Shown: positions 1 through 9,187, numbered from the stretch's first letter. The stretch is 27,238 nucleotides of DNA from W0P28-013 sp051878315 (GCA_051878315.1 JBJEJW010000011.1:1-27238), one strand, 5' to 3'. Translations and numbers: made by a program. The notes: generated by a model not told the origin, from the letters alone.

Positions 1-68
1 ACGGTTCGTTGCATGGCGTGTATGTGGTTAAAACCACCGACACCGCCGTTAAAATTGTGGTCAGATAA
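1..68 (+). CDS. 3' end of a secreted protein with type IX secretion-like C-terminal tail (partial)
   Basis: The reading frame that begins at base 3 is open from the window edge to TAA at 66-68. It encodes about 21 residues ending in GVYVVKTTDTAVKIVVR. This matches the last strand of the Bacteroidetes type IX sorting domain (Por_Secre_tail type), which typically reads GvYiV....kKvvv at the extreme C-terminus. The gene at 24033-24686 ends in a very similar way. A strong hairpin terminator follows 31 bases later, which supports a real gene end here. The body of the protein lies outside the window, so its function cannot be told. The call rests on a short peptide. Confidence 0.6.
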   Translation, partial: GSLHGVYVVKTTDTAVKIVVR

Positions 69-99
69 TATCGGAACACAGATTTTATAACATAGACAG

Positions 100-130
100 T
101 AGGGGCGAAACATTTTCGCCCCTATGTTTT
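100..130 (+). terminator. Rho-independent terminator
   Basis: An 11-bp perfect stem (100-110 with 114-124, arm sequence TAGGGGCGAAA) closes a 3-base loop and is followed by TGTTTTTAA. It lies just after the partial gene that ends at 68. Confidence 0.8.
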
Positions 131-282
131 TAACCCTACGCCTGCGGTTACTTCCAAAGGGGAGATACACGATAAAGCAGTTTCGGTGCGAAAAAGCAAA
201 AACTCTCCGATACATTCGATGTGTCCTGACACTCTAAACCTTGTAATTCTGAAAACTTTTTGCAAATTTTGAGGGTAACTAT

Positions 283-312
283 TTTGTGTTTGACGGAAAA
301 TATCTAACTTTG
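283..312 (+). promoter_or_regulatory. Bacteroidetes-type promoter of the DUF4831-uvrA pair
   Basis: TTTG at 283-286 and TAACTTTG at 305-312 are separated by 18 bases, close to the TTTG-N19-TAnnTTTG consensus of the Bacteroidetes primary sigma factor. The predicted start of transcription is about 20 bases before the ATG at 340. Bases 131-282 hold nothing else I recognise. Confidence 0.6.
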
Positions 313-339
313 TAGTTTGTAACAAAATAGTTTCGAACT

Positions 340-1401
340 ATGGCGAAAAAGAGTTTTATCGGGTTGATTGTGTGGCTGTTGGTTGGTACGGGTTGTGCGG
401 CGCAAACGGCGGTGGTGGCTGCTGCTGACAATGCTTTTGCCGGCAATGCAGTGTACTATTATCTGCCTCAAACAGAACTCGTCATCGTTGCCGATGCGGT
501 GTGTACGGTGCAATGTAACGGACCGTTCTACAAATATGCCGAGCGTTATTTGGGCATCACCGATGTGATTACAGCGCCAACCAAAGAGTGGCGGTTGCAG
601 CAAGTGTATGTGCAGGCGCATGCCGTGCGCGACGAGCAGAAATGCTATGCTGTGGCGGTCAATAAGAAAACGACAGCCTGCTATCTGCATACCACCGACG
701 AGGGAATTCTTGCCGCCGTCAATGTGCCGATAACGGCCACTTCGCCATCGCCACAGTTGCCGCCGCCTCCGTCCGCATTGTGTGCCGATACGGCGCTAAC
801 GTTCGATATGACACAGTTGGGCGAAGAGGTGTTGGTGGCAAGTTCTATCCCGAAAATGGCCGAATTGGCGGCCAAGCAGATTTACCAAATTCGTGAAAGT
901 CGTACGGCGCTATTGTCCGGCGACAACGAAACATTGCCCGACGGCGTGGCTCTCGAAGTGATGCTGAAACGTTTGGATGCGGCCGAACACGAATTGGTTG
1001 CATTGTTTGTCGGTAAGACTATAACATACAGTCGTACAGCAACTTATACGGTAACTCCCACTGCGGCTATGGAACGCGAAGTGCTGTTCAGAATATCAAG
1101 CCACGAGGGGCTTGTAGCCGCGGATAATTTGATTGGCGAACCGATTTATTTGTCGGTGGAAATACCGAAACAAACGACGCATCACGCGCCTGTCGAAACG
1201 GTTGTGCCGTGCGGCATCGTTTATAATGTGCCGGCAACGGCAGTGGTGAGCGTGTCGGACGGTGTCGGTGTGCTGACACAAAACACGATTATTATGCCGC
1301 AATTTGGTAGTGTTGCCTGCTTGCCGGCCATGTTTTTCGATGGTAAAACCACGCGGGTGGAGTTGACCGAGTATGGTGCGCTGAAGTCAATCAGTCAGTA
1401 A
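340..1401 (+). CDS. DUF4831 family protein
   Basis: A 353-residue protein that resembles the Bacteroidetes family DUF4831. The characteristic N-terminal stretch is visible: a predicted beta strand YYYLPQTELVI, then GPFYKYAERYLGI around residues 62-74 and ITAPTKEWRLQQV just after. Residues 1-22 are hydrophobic and end in CAAQ, which fits a signal peptide or lipoprotein-like leader, so the protein is probably exported. No catalytic motif is visible and the family's function is unknown to me. The gene starts about 20 bases after a good promoter. It is followed after 6 bases by uvrA, so the two are almost certainly one transcript. The family call is from remembered sequence pattern. Confidence 0.75.
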   Translation: MAKKSFIGLIVWLLVGTGCAAQTAVVAAADNAFAGNAVYYYLPQTELVIVADAVCTVQCNGPFYKYAERYLGITDVITAPTKEWRLQQVYVQAHAVRDEQKCYAVAVNKKTTACYLHTTDEGILAAVNVPITATSPSPQLPPPPSALCADTALTFDMTQLGEEVLVASSIPKMAELAAKQIYQIRESRTALLSGDNETLPDGVALEVMLKRLDAAEHELVALFVGKTITYSRTATYTVTPTAAMEREVLFRISSHEGLVAADNLIGEPIYLSVEIPKQTTHHAPVETVVPCGIVYNVPATAVVSVSDGVGVLTQNTIIMPQFGSVACLPAMFFDGKTTRVELTEYGALKSISQ

Positions 1402-1407
1402 TCGGAC

Positions 1408-4203
1408 GTGGAAAAATTTATCGAAATTCGCAATGCGCGCGTTCACAATCTGAAAGGCGTGGACGTGAAAATCCCGCGCAACCGTTTGGTGGTGATTACC
1501 GGCCTATCGGGGTCGGGCAAATCGTCGCTGGCGTTCGATACGCTCTATGCCGAAGGCCAACGACGCTATGTGGAAAGTCTGTCGGCGTATGTGCGTCAGT
1601 TTTTGGGACGCATGAATAAACCGGAAGTCGATTTCATCAGAGGCATTCCGCCGGCCATCGCTATCGAACAAAAAGTGATTAGCAGCAATCCGCGTTCGAC
1701 GGTAGGCACTACCACCGAAATTTACGAATATCTGAAATTGCTTTTCGCTCGCATCGGACGTACCTATTCGCCGGTGTCGGGCATCGAGGTGCGGCGCGAC
1801 AGCGTGGCCGATGTGGTCGATTTCATTGTCAATCTGCCCGAAGGTACACCTGTCTATTTGCTGGCCGAATGCCGTCCGCAGGCCGACCGACCGCTGCCTC
1901 GACATCTCGAAACCTTGATGCAACAAGGATTTTCGCGCGTGGCGATAAAAAAACAATTTTATCGCATTGCCGATGTGCTCGCCGATGCAACGCTCCTCAA
2001 AGCCAAAAATGTCAAACTGCTGATTGACCGCATCACGGCCAAACACGACAAGGAAACGCAAAATCGCTTGGCCGACTCGGTGCAAACGGCCTTCTACGAA
2101 GGTAATAATGCGTGCGAAGTGGCTTATGGCGATAAAGATAATATGACTGTTCGCAAATTTTCGCAGGCGTTCGAGGCCGATGGTATTGTGTTCGACGAAC
2201 CGAACGAAAATATGTTCAGTTTCAATAACCCGCTTGGTGCGTGTCCGGTGTGCGAAGGCTTTGGTAAGGTCGTTGGTATCGATCCCGATTTGGTAATTCC
2301 TGATAAGTCGCGGTCGGTGTACGACGATGCAATCGTTTGCTGGCGCGGCTCGGTGATGAGCGAATGGAAAAAAAATTTGATTTATAATGCTGCGAAATTC
2401 GATTTCCCGATACATCGCCCGTATTGCGATTTGTCGGCGGCACAACAGCATTTGCTGTGGACAGGGAATCAGTATTTTCAAGGATTGAATGCGTTTTTCG
2501 AGTTTTTGCAGACACAACAATACAAAATTCAATATCGCGTGATGTTGGCGCGCTATCGGGGTAAAACCGTTTGTCCCGAGTGCGGTGGCACGCGGTTGCG
2601 GCGGGAGGCGCATTATGTCAAAATAGCCGGTCGCTGCATTACCGATTTGGTCGATTTGCCTATCGACGAGTTGAACACGTTTTTTGCCACATTGCAGTTG
2701 AACGAACACGATGCGCAGGTAGCCAAACGACTATTGGTGGAGATTCGCAGCCGACTGACGTTTTTGCAAGAAGTCGGGTTGGGTTATTTGACACTCAATC
2801 GCCTGTCGAACACGCTGTCGGGCGGCGAGAGTCAGCGCATCAATTTGGCCACGTCGCTGGGCAGTGCGTTGGTAGGGTCGCTTTACATACTCGACGAACC
2901 GAGCATCGGGCTGCATGCACGCGATACCGCACGTCTGATAGCCGTGTTGCGCAAATTGCAGGCATTGGGCAATACGGTGGTTGTGGTCGAACACGATAGC
3001 GACATCATTCGCGAAGCCGATTATCTGATTGATATGGGACCGCAAGCCGGTCGATTGGGCGGCGAAGTGGTGTGGAGCGGCTGTGCCGCCGATGCCACCG
3101 ATGCCGATTGCGAACGTTCCTATACACTGAAATACTTGTTGGGCAAGGAACAAATTCCGATACCGACAGTACGTCGCCGTTGGTCAAATTACATCGAAGT
3201 GAAAGGCGCCTGCGTGAACAATCTGCAAAATATTGATGTGCGATTTCCGCTACAGGTAATGACGGTCGTAACCGGTGTATCGGGGTCGGGCAAGTCGTCG
3301 TTGGTGCGCGATGTGTTTTACAATGCTTTGAAACGCCGTTTGAGCGACGAAGCATCGTTGCCGGCAGTTGCCTGCTCGGCGGTCGAAGGAAGTCTGCATT
3401 TGCTGTCCGATGTCGAATTTGTCAGCCAAAGCCCGATAGGAAAATCGAGCCGTTCCAATCCTGTAACCTACATCAAAGCATACGACGAGATTCGCAAACT
3501 ATTTGCCGAACAACCGTTATCCAAACAGATGGGCTTTACGGCGGCTTATTTTTCATTCAATCAAGAGGGTGGACGTTGTCCCGAGTGTCAAGGCGAAGGC
3601 ACTGTAACAGTACCGATGCAGTTTATGGCCGACTTGGTGTTGGAGTGCGAAGCGTGTCACGGACAGCGTTTCAAAAACGATGTGTTGGAGGTGCGTTATC
3701 GCGGGAAAAATATCTTCGATATACTCGAAATGACGGTCAATCAGGCAATCGAATTTTTTGCGGCATCAGACGGATCTATCGAAAAACGTATCGTCAAACG
3801 TTTGCAACCTTTACAAACCGTCGGCATAGGTTACATCAAACTCGGACAATCGTCGAGTACTTTGTCGGGTGGCGAAAATCAGCGAGTTAAGTTGGCTGCC
3901 TTTTTGGCCAACGAACAACAGACACCGATGATGTTCATTTTCGACGAGCCGACCACCGGTTTGCACACGCACGATGTGCGCACTTTGTTGAAAGCATTCG
4001 ATGCCTTGTTGGCAAACGGTCATTCGGTGGTGGTTATCGAACACAATTTAGATGTTATCAAATCGGCTGATTATGTGATAGATATAGGTCCCGAAGGTGG
4101 CAATAACGGCGGACGAGTTGTGTGTGCCGGCACACCCGAAGAGGTGGCGGCTTGCACGACATCGCACACGGGGCGTTATCTGCGCACAACGATGGGACTA
4201 TAA
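1408..4203 (+). CDS. uvrA: Excinuclease ABC subunit A (UvrA)
   Basis: DNA-damage recognition ATPase of nucleotide excision repair, 931 residues against about 940 in E. coli. Both ABC modules are complete. The first Walker A GLSGSGKSS is at about 32-40 with signature LSGGES at about 470 and Walker B LYILDEPSIGLH. The second Walker A GVSGSGKSS is at about 623, with LSGGEN at about 819 and MFIFDEPTTGLH. Zinc-binding CPEC and CEAC pairs sit between the second Walker A and second signature, and CPVC and CPEC pairs lie in the first half. The insertion region (about 290-400) reads GLNAFFEFLQ...YKIQYRVMLARYRGKTVCPEC and differs from the E. coli insertion domain. It may therefore be a Bacteroidetes-specific UvrA subtype. 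The start is GTG, chosen because family similarity begins at residue 1 and it lies 6 bases after DUF4831. Confidence 0.95.
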   Translation: MEKFIEIRNARVHNLKGVDVKIPRNRLVVITGLSGSGKSSLAFDTLYAEGQRRYVESLSAYVRQFLGRMNKPEVDFIRGIPPAIAIEQKVISSNPRSTVGTTTEIYEYLKLLFARIGRTYSPVSGIEVRRDSVADVVDFIVNLPEGTPVYLLAECRPQADRPLPRHLETLMQQGFSRVAIKKQFYRIADVLADATLLKAKNVKLLIDRITAKHDKETQNRLADSVQTAFYEGNNACEVAYGDKDNMTVRKFSQAFEADGIVFDEPNENMFSFNNPLGACPVCEGFGKVVGIDPDLVIPDKSRSVYDDAIVCWRGSVMSEWKKNLIYNAAKFDFPIHRPYCDLSAAQQHLLWTGNQYFQGLNAFFEFLQTQQYKIQYRVMLARYRGKTVCPECGGTRLRREAHYVKIAGRCITDLVDLPIDELNTFFATLQLNEHDAQVAKRLLVEIRSRLTFLQEVGLGYLTLNRLSNTLSGGESQRINLATSLGSALVGSLYILDEPSIGLHARDTARLIAVLRKLQALGNTVVVVEHDSDIIREADYLIDMGPQAGRLGGEVVWSGCAADATDADCERSYTLKYLLGKEQIPIPTVRRRWSNYIEVKGACVNNLQNIDVRFPLQVMTVVTGVSGSGKSSLVRDVFYNALKRRLSDEASLPAVACSAVEGSLHLLSDVEFVSQSPIGKSSRSNPVTYIKAYDEIRKLFAEQPLSKQMGFTAAYFSFNQEGGRCPECQGEGTVTVPMQFMADLVLECEACHGQRFKNDVLEVRYRGKNIFDILEMTVNQAIEFFAASDGSIEKRIVKRLQPLQTVGIGYIKLGQSSSTLSGGENQRVKLAAFLANEQQTPMMFIFDEPTTGLHTHDVRTLLKAFDALLANGHSVVVIEHNLDVIKSADYVIDIGPEGGNNGGRVVCAGTPEEVAACTTSHTGRYLRTTMGL

Positions 4204-4208
4204 AATAA

Positions 4209-4241
4209 TTTGGTAGTTCGTATAAAAAACTGTAATTTTGC
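4209..4241 (+). promoter_or_regulatory. Bacteroidetes-type promoter of the 4266-10648 gene run
   Basis: TTTG at 4209-4212 and TAATTTTGC at 4233-4241 are spaced by 20 bases, a near-perfect match to the TTTG-N19/20-TAnnTTTG consensus. It lies 25 bases before the ATG at 4266 and immediately after the uvrA stop codon. Confidence 0.75.
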
Positions 4242-4265
4242 AAACTGAATAATAGAGATTTTTTT

Positions 4266-5216
4266 ATGGGAGAACAGAACAACAACGAGTTGAATTTATT
4301 TGATTTGATAGTGATGGCGTGTAAAGGCATCGGTCGTTTTTTTCGCTGGTGCGGGGTGTCATTGCTGCATTTGGTGCGTTTTTCGGTACAGTATATTTGG
4401 ATAGTCGGTGCTTTTGTCATCGTGTTTGGCGTAGCCGGCTTTTTCCTGACCAAGCCGCAGTTTACAACTTTTCGCGGTGGCGCTACCATTTTATTTGTCG
4501 AAGAGGCCGCACCTATGATTGCGGAATATATGCAACGGCTCGATTTGTATGCACGAGTGCCATATATGGCGACCACATTGGGAATGCCCGATTCGTTGCA
4601 GAAAAAAATCTCAAGCATAGAGTGTTATCGCTGGATAGATTGCAAGCATGACAATACGCCCGATTTTGTGGATTTCGACAACGATAAACGCTATCGGTCG
4701 GATACGACTGATGTGGTAATGAACGATCGCTTGTATTTGCGTGTCGAAGCACGCGGATTGTACGATATGGCGTGCGTGCAGCAGTGGTTGCAAACTTATT
4801 TCGATGCACAGCCCGAGCTGACCGCCTTGTCGGAACAGGGACGGCAAGTGCTGCGCATGAACATGCAGACTTACGACCGCGAAATTCAACGCCTCGATAG
4901 TTTGGCTAACCATGACTATTTTCACAACGAATCGCAACAGACCGAAGTTAAAAACGGTCTACTTTTGATGAAAGGTAAACAACTGTATTACAACGATATA
5001 TTGAATCTTATCACTCAACGCGGTTGGGTTGAAACGACTTTGAATCAACGCCCGAACAATATCAATTTCCAAAATGATATTGTGGTAACGTCGGCTTTGT
5101 CGCGCATGGTGCGTTTCGCATTGTGGTTGTTGGGTGGCTATCTGTTGGGCGTGTTAGTGGCGCTGTGTGTTGCTTACCGTCGGGAGATTGCTGCCTACAT
5201 GAAACCGAAACGATGA
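4266..5216 (+). CDS. Wzz-like inner-membrane protein (chain-length-determinant type topology)
   Basis: A 316-residue protein with one membrane helix near each end: about residues 41-61 (VQYIWIVGAFVIVFGVAGFF) and about 280-303 (ALWLLGGYLLGVLVALCVAY). Between them is a large periplasmic part with a helical region around residues 190-250. This layout is that of Wzz/polysaccharide co-polymerase proteins, and Bacteroidales genomes often carry such divergent Wzz-like proteins. Sequence-level proof of the Wzz domain is weak, so the role in setting polysaccharide length is inference. The gene is first in a closely spaced plus-strand run behind a strong promoter. Confidence 0.55.
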   Translation: MGEQNNNELNLFDLIVMACKGIGRFFRWCGVSLLHLVRFSVQYIWIVGAFVIVFGVAGFFLTKPQFTTFRGGATILFVEEAAPMIAEYMQRLDLYARVPYMATTLGMPDSLQKKISSIECYRWIDCKHDNTPDFVDFDNDKRYRSDTTDVVMNDRLYLRVEARGLYDMACVQQWLQTYFDAQPELTALSEQGRQVLRMNMQTYDREIQRLDSLANHDYFHNESQQTEVKNGLLLMKGKQLYYNDILNLITQRGWVETTLNQRPNNINFQNDIVVTSALSRMVRFALWLLGGYLLGVLVALCVAYRREIAAYMKPKR

Positions 5217-5251
5217 CTACTTTACGAAATTTGTGTCGATAGAACAAAACA

Positions 5252-6814
5252 ATGACGTGGGTTTGCGCTTGTAGCGACAAAGATACGCGTTATCAGTTCC
5301 TGTTTGTGAGAAAAATTTGCTGCATACTTGTCTGTTTGGCGGTGTTGTGTCCTATCGCGGCACAGCGCAAACGCGAGATGCGTGCTGCGTGGATTGCCAC
5401 AGTTGTCGGTATCGATTGGCCGCCGGCTGTCGACGATGTTACGGCGCAGCGACAGCGTATGATTGAAATACTCGACTCGCTCAAAGCATTGAATTTCAAT
5501 GCGGTAGTTTTTCAGGTGCGTCCAACGGCTGATGCTTTTTATCAGTCGGATATTGAACCGTGGTCGCGCTATCTGACAGGCACGCAGGGCGTTGCTCCCG
5601 AACCGTTGTACGACCCTTTGGCTTTTGTTGTACGCGAGGCGCATCGTCGCTGTATCGAGGTACATGTGTGGCTCAATCCGTATCGGGCTATTCTCAAAGG
5701 CGGCATCGCACAACTTGATTCGACACACGTCTATTTCCGCCATCCGGAGTGGTTTGTAACCTACGGCGAACAACTATTGTTCAATCCGGCATTACCCGAA
5801 ACGCGCGATTATCTGAATAGGGTGGTGGCCGACATCGTAACGCGCTACGACATCGACGCTGTGCATTTCGACGATTATTTCTACCCGTATCGTTATAAAA
5901 ATCAAGAATTCCCCGACGAACAAACGTTCCGTGCCGATTCGCGCGGTTTTGTTGACAAAAGCGATTGGCGGCGCGATAATGTCAATTTGGTGATTGCGCA
6001 GTTGCAGCAAACCATCAAAAGCATTAAACCGTGGGTTGAATTTGGCATTAGTCCTTTTGGCGTGTGGCGCAATGCCTCGAAAGACGAACGAGGTTCGCAA
6101 ACACGCGCCATGTCCAACTACGACGATTTGTATGCCGATATCTTGTTGTGGCTCGAGCGTGGCGACATCGACTATGTAACGCCGCAACTCTATTGGGAAA
6201 TAGGCCATCCGAATGCCGATTTTGCAACATTGGTTGATTGGTGGAGTTGTCATACTTACGGTCGTAACTATTATGTCGGATTGTATGCTTCCAATTTAGG
6301 AAATGCTACTGCCAAATCGGTATGGCGCACCGATAACGAAGTGATGCGTCAACTGCGCTACATGGAACAAGTTCCGCAGCAAGGAGCCATGTTTTACAGT
6401 ACCGTGGCGCTGATGCAAAATCGGCAAGGTATTTGCGATAGTTTGCGTCGCTATTATCGTTATCCGGCGTTGGTGCCGCAGCAAATCGGTGTCGATGCCG
6501 ATGGCTCGATGCCTGTGAAACGGGTGCGTATCGTGCGCGCCCAACAAAATTATCATCTTGAGTGGGAAACCGCTCACGAAACAGGAGGCTGTGCGCCGGC
6601 GTATTATGTGGTTTATGCGTTCGCAGGGCATGAACTCGGCGATTTCGACGACCCGCGCAACATTTTGACAATCACCACCGATAATTGTGTCAATTTGGCT
6701 GATTACGCCGATAAATTGCATGGTCATTATAAGTTTGCGGTAACGGTGGTTAATCGGTACGGACAAGAGAGCGCACCTGCTGTGGTGCAAAAATACAAAC
6801 GCAGCGTACGTTGA
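5252..6814 (+). CDS. GHL10/UPF0748 family glycoside-hydrolase-like exported protein
   Basis: A 520-residue protein with the glycosyl-hydrolase-like family GHL10 (formerly DUF187, YngK/UPF0748) fold. It opens with REMRAAWIATVVGIDWP and continues with VVFQVRPTADAFYQS, VHVWLNPYRA, YDIDAVHFDDYFYPY and EFGISPFGVWRN, then VTPQLYWEIGHP, spanning about residues 40-400. Acidic residues in HFDDYF and the tryptophan-rich strands fit a sugar-binding TIM barrel. Residues about 415-515 look like a fibronectin-III-type C-terminal domain. The export signal is RKICCILVCLAVLCPIAAQ. The ATG at 5252 gives an unusually long n-region. A GTG at 5306 would give a more typical signal peptide starting VRKICC and is a real alternative. 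Family members have been linked to cell-wall glycans, but the substrate here is unknown. Confidence 0.85.
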   Translation: MTWVCACSDKDTRYQFLFVRKICCILVCLAVLCPIAAQRKREMRAAWIATVVGIDWPPAVDDVTAQRQRMIEILDSLKALNFNAVVFQVRPTADAFYQSDIEPWSRYLTGTQGVAPEPLYDPLAFVVREAHRRCIEVHVWLNPYRAILKGGIAQLDSTHVYFRHPEWFVTYGEQLLFNPALPETRDYLNRVVADIVTRYDIDAVHFDDYFYPYRYKNQEFPDEQTFRADSRGFVDKSDWRRDNVNLVIAQLQQTIKSIKPWVEFGISPFGVWRNASKDERGSQTRAMSNYDDLYADILLWLERGDIDYVTPQLYWEIGHPNADFATLVDWWSCHTYGRNYYVGLYASNLGNATAKSVWRTDNEVMRQLRYMEQVPQQGAMFYSTVALMQNRQGICDSLRRYYRYPALVPQQIGVDADGSMPVKRVRIVRAQQNYHLEWETAHETGGCAPAYYVVYAFAGHELGDFDDPRNILTITTDNCVNLADYADKLHGHYKFAVTVVNRYGQESAPAVVQKYKRSVR

Positions 6815-6854
6815 CATCAGGTGACGTCATGTTGCAAGTCGATTGAATAGAATA

Positions 6855-8081
6855 ATGCACGACATGTTGTATCAAACACATACATTGACCAATGGCATCC
6901 GATTGCTATATGTGCCGGCCGAATCGCCGGTGGTGTATTGCGGGTTTGTTGTCAATGCCGGCACGCGCGACGAACTTGCCGACGAACATGGTGTGGCTCA
7001 TTTTGTCGAGCACATGTTGTTCAAAGGTACCGAATGCCGCAAAAGTTGGCAGGTCATTAGTCGGTTGGAATCGGTTGGCGGACAAATCGATGCATTTACC
7101 ACCAAAGAAGAAACGTATATTTATACAACTATTCCGGCGCGACATCTTGAACGCGCTATGGAGTTGTTGGCCGACATAGTGTTTCACTCCACTTTCCCGG
7201 AACACGAATTGGAACACGAACGCAGTGTTGTTTTAGAAGAAATACAATCCTACAACGATTCTCCGGCCGAATTGATATACGATGAATTTGATAATCTGTT
7301 GTTTGGCAATACCGCATTGGGACACAGTATTTTAGGTACCGAACAGACTTTGCAGCATATCACGTCGGCGCACCTGAAACGTTTTGTCCGGCGTTGTTAC
7401 ACGACGGATAATATCGTGTTTTTCCTATTAGGTAATGTGCGTAACGATAAATTGTTACATTTGGCTGAACGTTATTTTGGCGTACCGGCCACACAGCGTA
7501 CATTCCAACGCGTGCCGCCTGCGATGTATGTGCCCGGACTGCAACGCTGCCACAAAGACACCTGTCAAACGCATTGCATGATTGGCAATCGGGCATATCA
7601 TCAATTACACGAAGATAGGTTCGCGTTACTTTTGCTAAATAATATACTTGGTGGCCCAAATATGAGCAGTCGGCTCAATATGTCGGTGCGCGAACGTCAT
7701 GGTTGGGCTTATACGGTCGAATCGACCTTGACTCTCTATGTCGATACCGGTGTATGGAGCGTGTATGTAGGGTGCGACAATAGCCGTGAACGCGACTGTA
7801 TACGCCTGATTGATAAGGAATTATGTGAACTATCGTCGCGTTGTGTATCGCCACGTGCTTTGGCCAAGGCCAAATGCCAACTCGAAGGCCAAATGCTGAT
7901 TGCCGATGAAAATAGGGAGAATTTGATTTTGGCTTTGGCGAAGGCGTATTTGCAAACCGGTCATTGCTTGTCGAATGCCGAATTGCATGAGGCCTTGCAG
8001 GCCGTTACAGCCGACAAACTCCGTCAAGTGGCTGCCGACATATTTGCCGAACAACAACGGTCAACCCTTATCTTTAATTGA
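6855..8081 (+). CDS. M16 family zinc metallopeptidase
   Basis: A processing-peptidase-like protein of about 408 residues. The inverted zinc motif HFVEH is present (H53, E56, H57 when counted from a possible TTG start at 6843). The third ligand E133 lies in LEEIQSY, 76 residues after the second His, exactly as in M16 peptidases. The N-terminal active domain is followed by the usual inactive-type second domain (DNIVFFLLGNV, then GGPNMSSRLNMSVRERHGWAYTVES, split over about residues 195-300). Family members usually begin near the YQTHTLTNGIRLL segment, so ATG at 6855 or 6864 is likelier than TTG at 6843. No signal peptide is seen, so it is probably cytoplasmic. It lies 9 bases before the methyltransferase. 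Confidence 0.92.
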   Translation: MHDMLYQTHTLTNGIRLLYVPAESPVVYCGFVVNAGTRDELADEHGVAHFVEHMLFKGTECRKSWQVISRLESVGGQIDAFTTKEETYIYTTIPARHLERAMELLADIVFHSTFPEHELEHERSVVLEEIQSYNDSPAELIYDEFDNLLFGNTALGHSILGTEQTLQHITSAHLKRFVRRCYTTDNIVFFLLGNVRNDKLLHLAERYFGVPATQRTFQRVPPAMYVPGLQRCHKDTCQTHCMIGNRAYHQLHEDRFALLLLNNILGGPNMSSRLNMSVRERHGWAYTVESTLTLYVDTGVWSVYVGCDNSRERDCIRLIDKELCELSSRCVSPRALAKAKCQLEGQMLIADENRENLILALAKAYLQTGHCLSNAELHEALQAVTADKLRQVAADIFAEQQRSTLIFN

Positions 8082-8090
8082 TACGACACG

Positions 8091-8759
8091 ATGCAACTGA
8101 AACAAGCTACACACTTTGACGATTATGATGCGCTGATTGACGCTTACATGGCCGAACACAGCGATGCCGAACCTGCTTGGCTGGCGGCAGTGGCTCGCGA
8201 AACACATGTGCGGACTATCAACCCGCGTATGTTGTCGGGACATTTTGCCGGCCGCATACTCAAAATGCTGGTGCGTATAGCTCGCCCGAAACGTGTACTT
8301 GAGATTGGTGCTTTCACCGGCTATTCGGCACTCTGTTTAGCCGAAGGATTACCTGCCGATGGCCATATCGATACCATCGAAATAGATGACGAGTTGGAAG
8401 ATTTTATCCGCGAAAATATTCGTCATTCGCCTTATGCCGAGCGCGTTACGTTGCACATCGGCGATGCCTGTGCACTGATTCCGCAGTTGGACGGTATGTT
8501 CGATTTCGTATTTATCGATGCCGATAAACGATTTTATCGTGATTACTACGAGTTGGTGTTACCCAAAGTACCGTCAGGCGGGGTCATCGTGGCCGACAAT
8601 ACGTTGTGGGACGGCAAAGTGTTGATACCGAATCCGCCTACAGGCGACCATCAAACTATTGAAATAAAAAAGTTTAACGATTTTGTCGCTCAAGACGAAC
8701 GCGTTGAAAAAGTGATATTGCCACTGCGCGACGGCTTGACGCTGATGATGAAAAAATGA
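8091..8759 (+). CDS. Class I SAM-dependent O-methyltransferase (COMT/YrrM type)
   Basis: A 222-residue protein with a full O-methyltransferase family 3 core: SAM motif VLEIGAFTGYSALCLAEGL (about 69-87), acidic motif IDTIEIDDE (93-101), FIDADKRFYRDYY (141-153) and VADNTLWDGKV (167-177). D143, D169 and N170 match the metal-binding residues of catechol-O-methyltransferase-like enzymes. The closest characterised relative I can name is B. subtilis YrrM (TrmR), which methylates 5-hydroxyuridine in tRNA, but the substrate here cannot be read from sequence. Its stop overlaps the next start (ATGA, 8756-8759), so the two are translationally coupled. Confidence 0.9.
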   Translation: MQLKQATHFDDYDALIDAYMAEHSDAEPAWLAAVARETHVRTINPRMLSGHFAGRILKMLVRIARPKRVLEIGAFTGYSALCLAEGLPADGHIDTIEIDDELEDFIRENIRHSPYAERVTLHIGDACALIPQLDGMFDFVFIDADKRFYRDYYELVLPKVPSGGVIVADNTLWDGKVLIPNPPTGDHQTIEIKKFNDFVAQDERVEKVILPLRDGLTLMMKK

Positions 8760-9184
8760 TATATAATCACCCGATGGAACCTATTTTTGAATTAGAGATG
8801 AAAGTGCGCGACTACGAATGCGATTTACAAGGAATCGTGAATAATGCCAATTATCAGCACTATTACGAACATACGCGGCACGAATTTTTGTCGCAACATG
8901 GCATCAGTTTTGCACGGTTACACGAGGCCGGCACCGATGTCGTGGTGGCACGCATGGAAATGGCGTTCAGAGCACCGCTGCGCTCCGGCGATACGTTTGT
9001 GTCGGAACTCGCGTTAGAACAAGAGGGCATTAAGTATGTATTCCGTCAAAAAATTTACAAATTGCCCGAACGAAAAGTGTGCAATTCGGCACGTTTCGAT
9101 TGCGTGGTTGTGGAACACGGACAACTTTGTCGCAGTCGTATGTTCGATGATTTTGTCAAACAAGTGAACGAACAAAAAAACTGA
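8756..9184 (+). CDS. Hot-dog fold acyl-CoA thioesterase (4HBT/YbgC type)
   Basis: A 142-residue single-domain thioesterase. The 4-hydroxybenzoyl-CoA thioesterase signature is visible near the N-terminus: VRDYECDLQGIVNNANYQHY, with candidate catalytic D23 followed by GIVNNANY. Next come the strand ARMEMAFRAPLRSGDTF and a KYVFRQKIYKL strand. Family length is usually 130-150, so it is complete. The ATG at 8756 overlaps the methyltransferase stop. An ATG at 8774 (MEPIFELEMKV) is a credible alternative start because family similarity begins there. The acyl substrate is unknown. Confidence 0.88.
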   Translation: MIYNHPMEPIFELEMKVRDYECDLQGIVNNANYQHYYEHTRHEFLSQHGISFARLHEAGTDVVVARMEMAFRAPLRSGDTFVSELALEQEGIKYVFRQKIYKLPERKVCNSARFDCVVVEHGQLCRSRMFDDFVKQVNEQKN

Positions 9185-9187
9185 GAT

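Noticed and set aside
1504..2709. 401-codon open frame on the minus strand inside uvrA
   Set aside because: It lies wholly antisense to the conserved uvrA sequence. Its translation shows no domain, and the frame is open because of uvrA codon use.
8060..8243. Short minus-strand frame over the peptidase-methyltransferase junction
   Set aside because: No start signals, no family resemblance, and both plus-strand genes are clear there.
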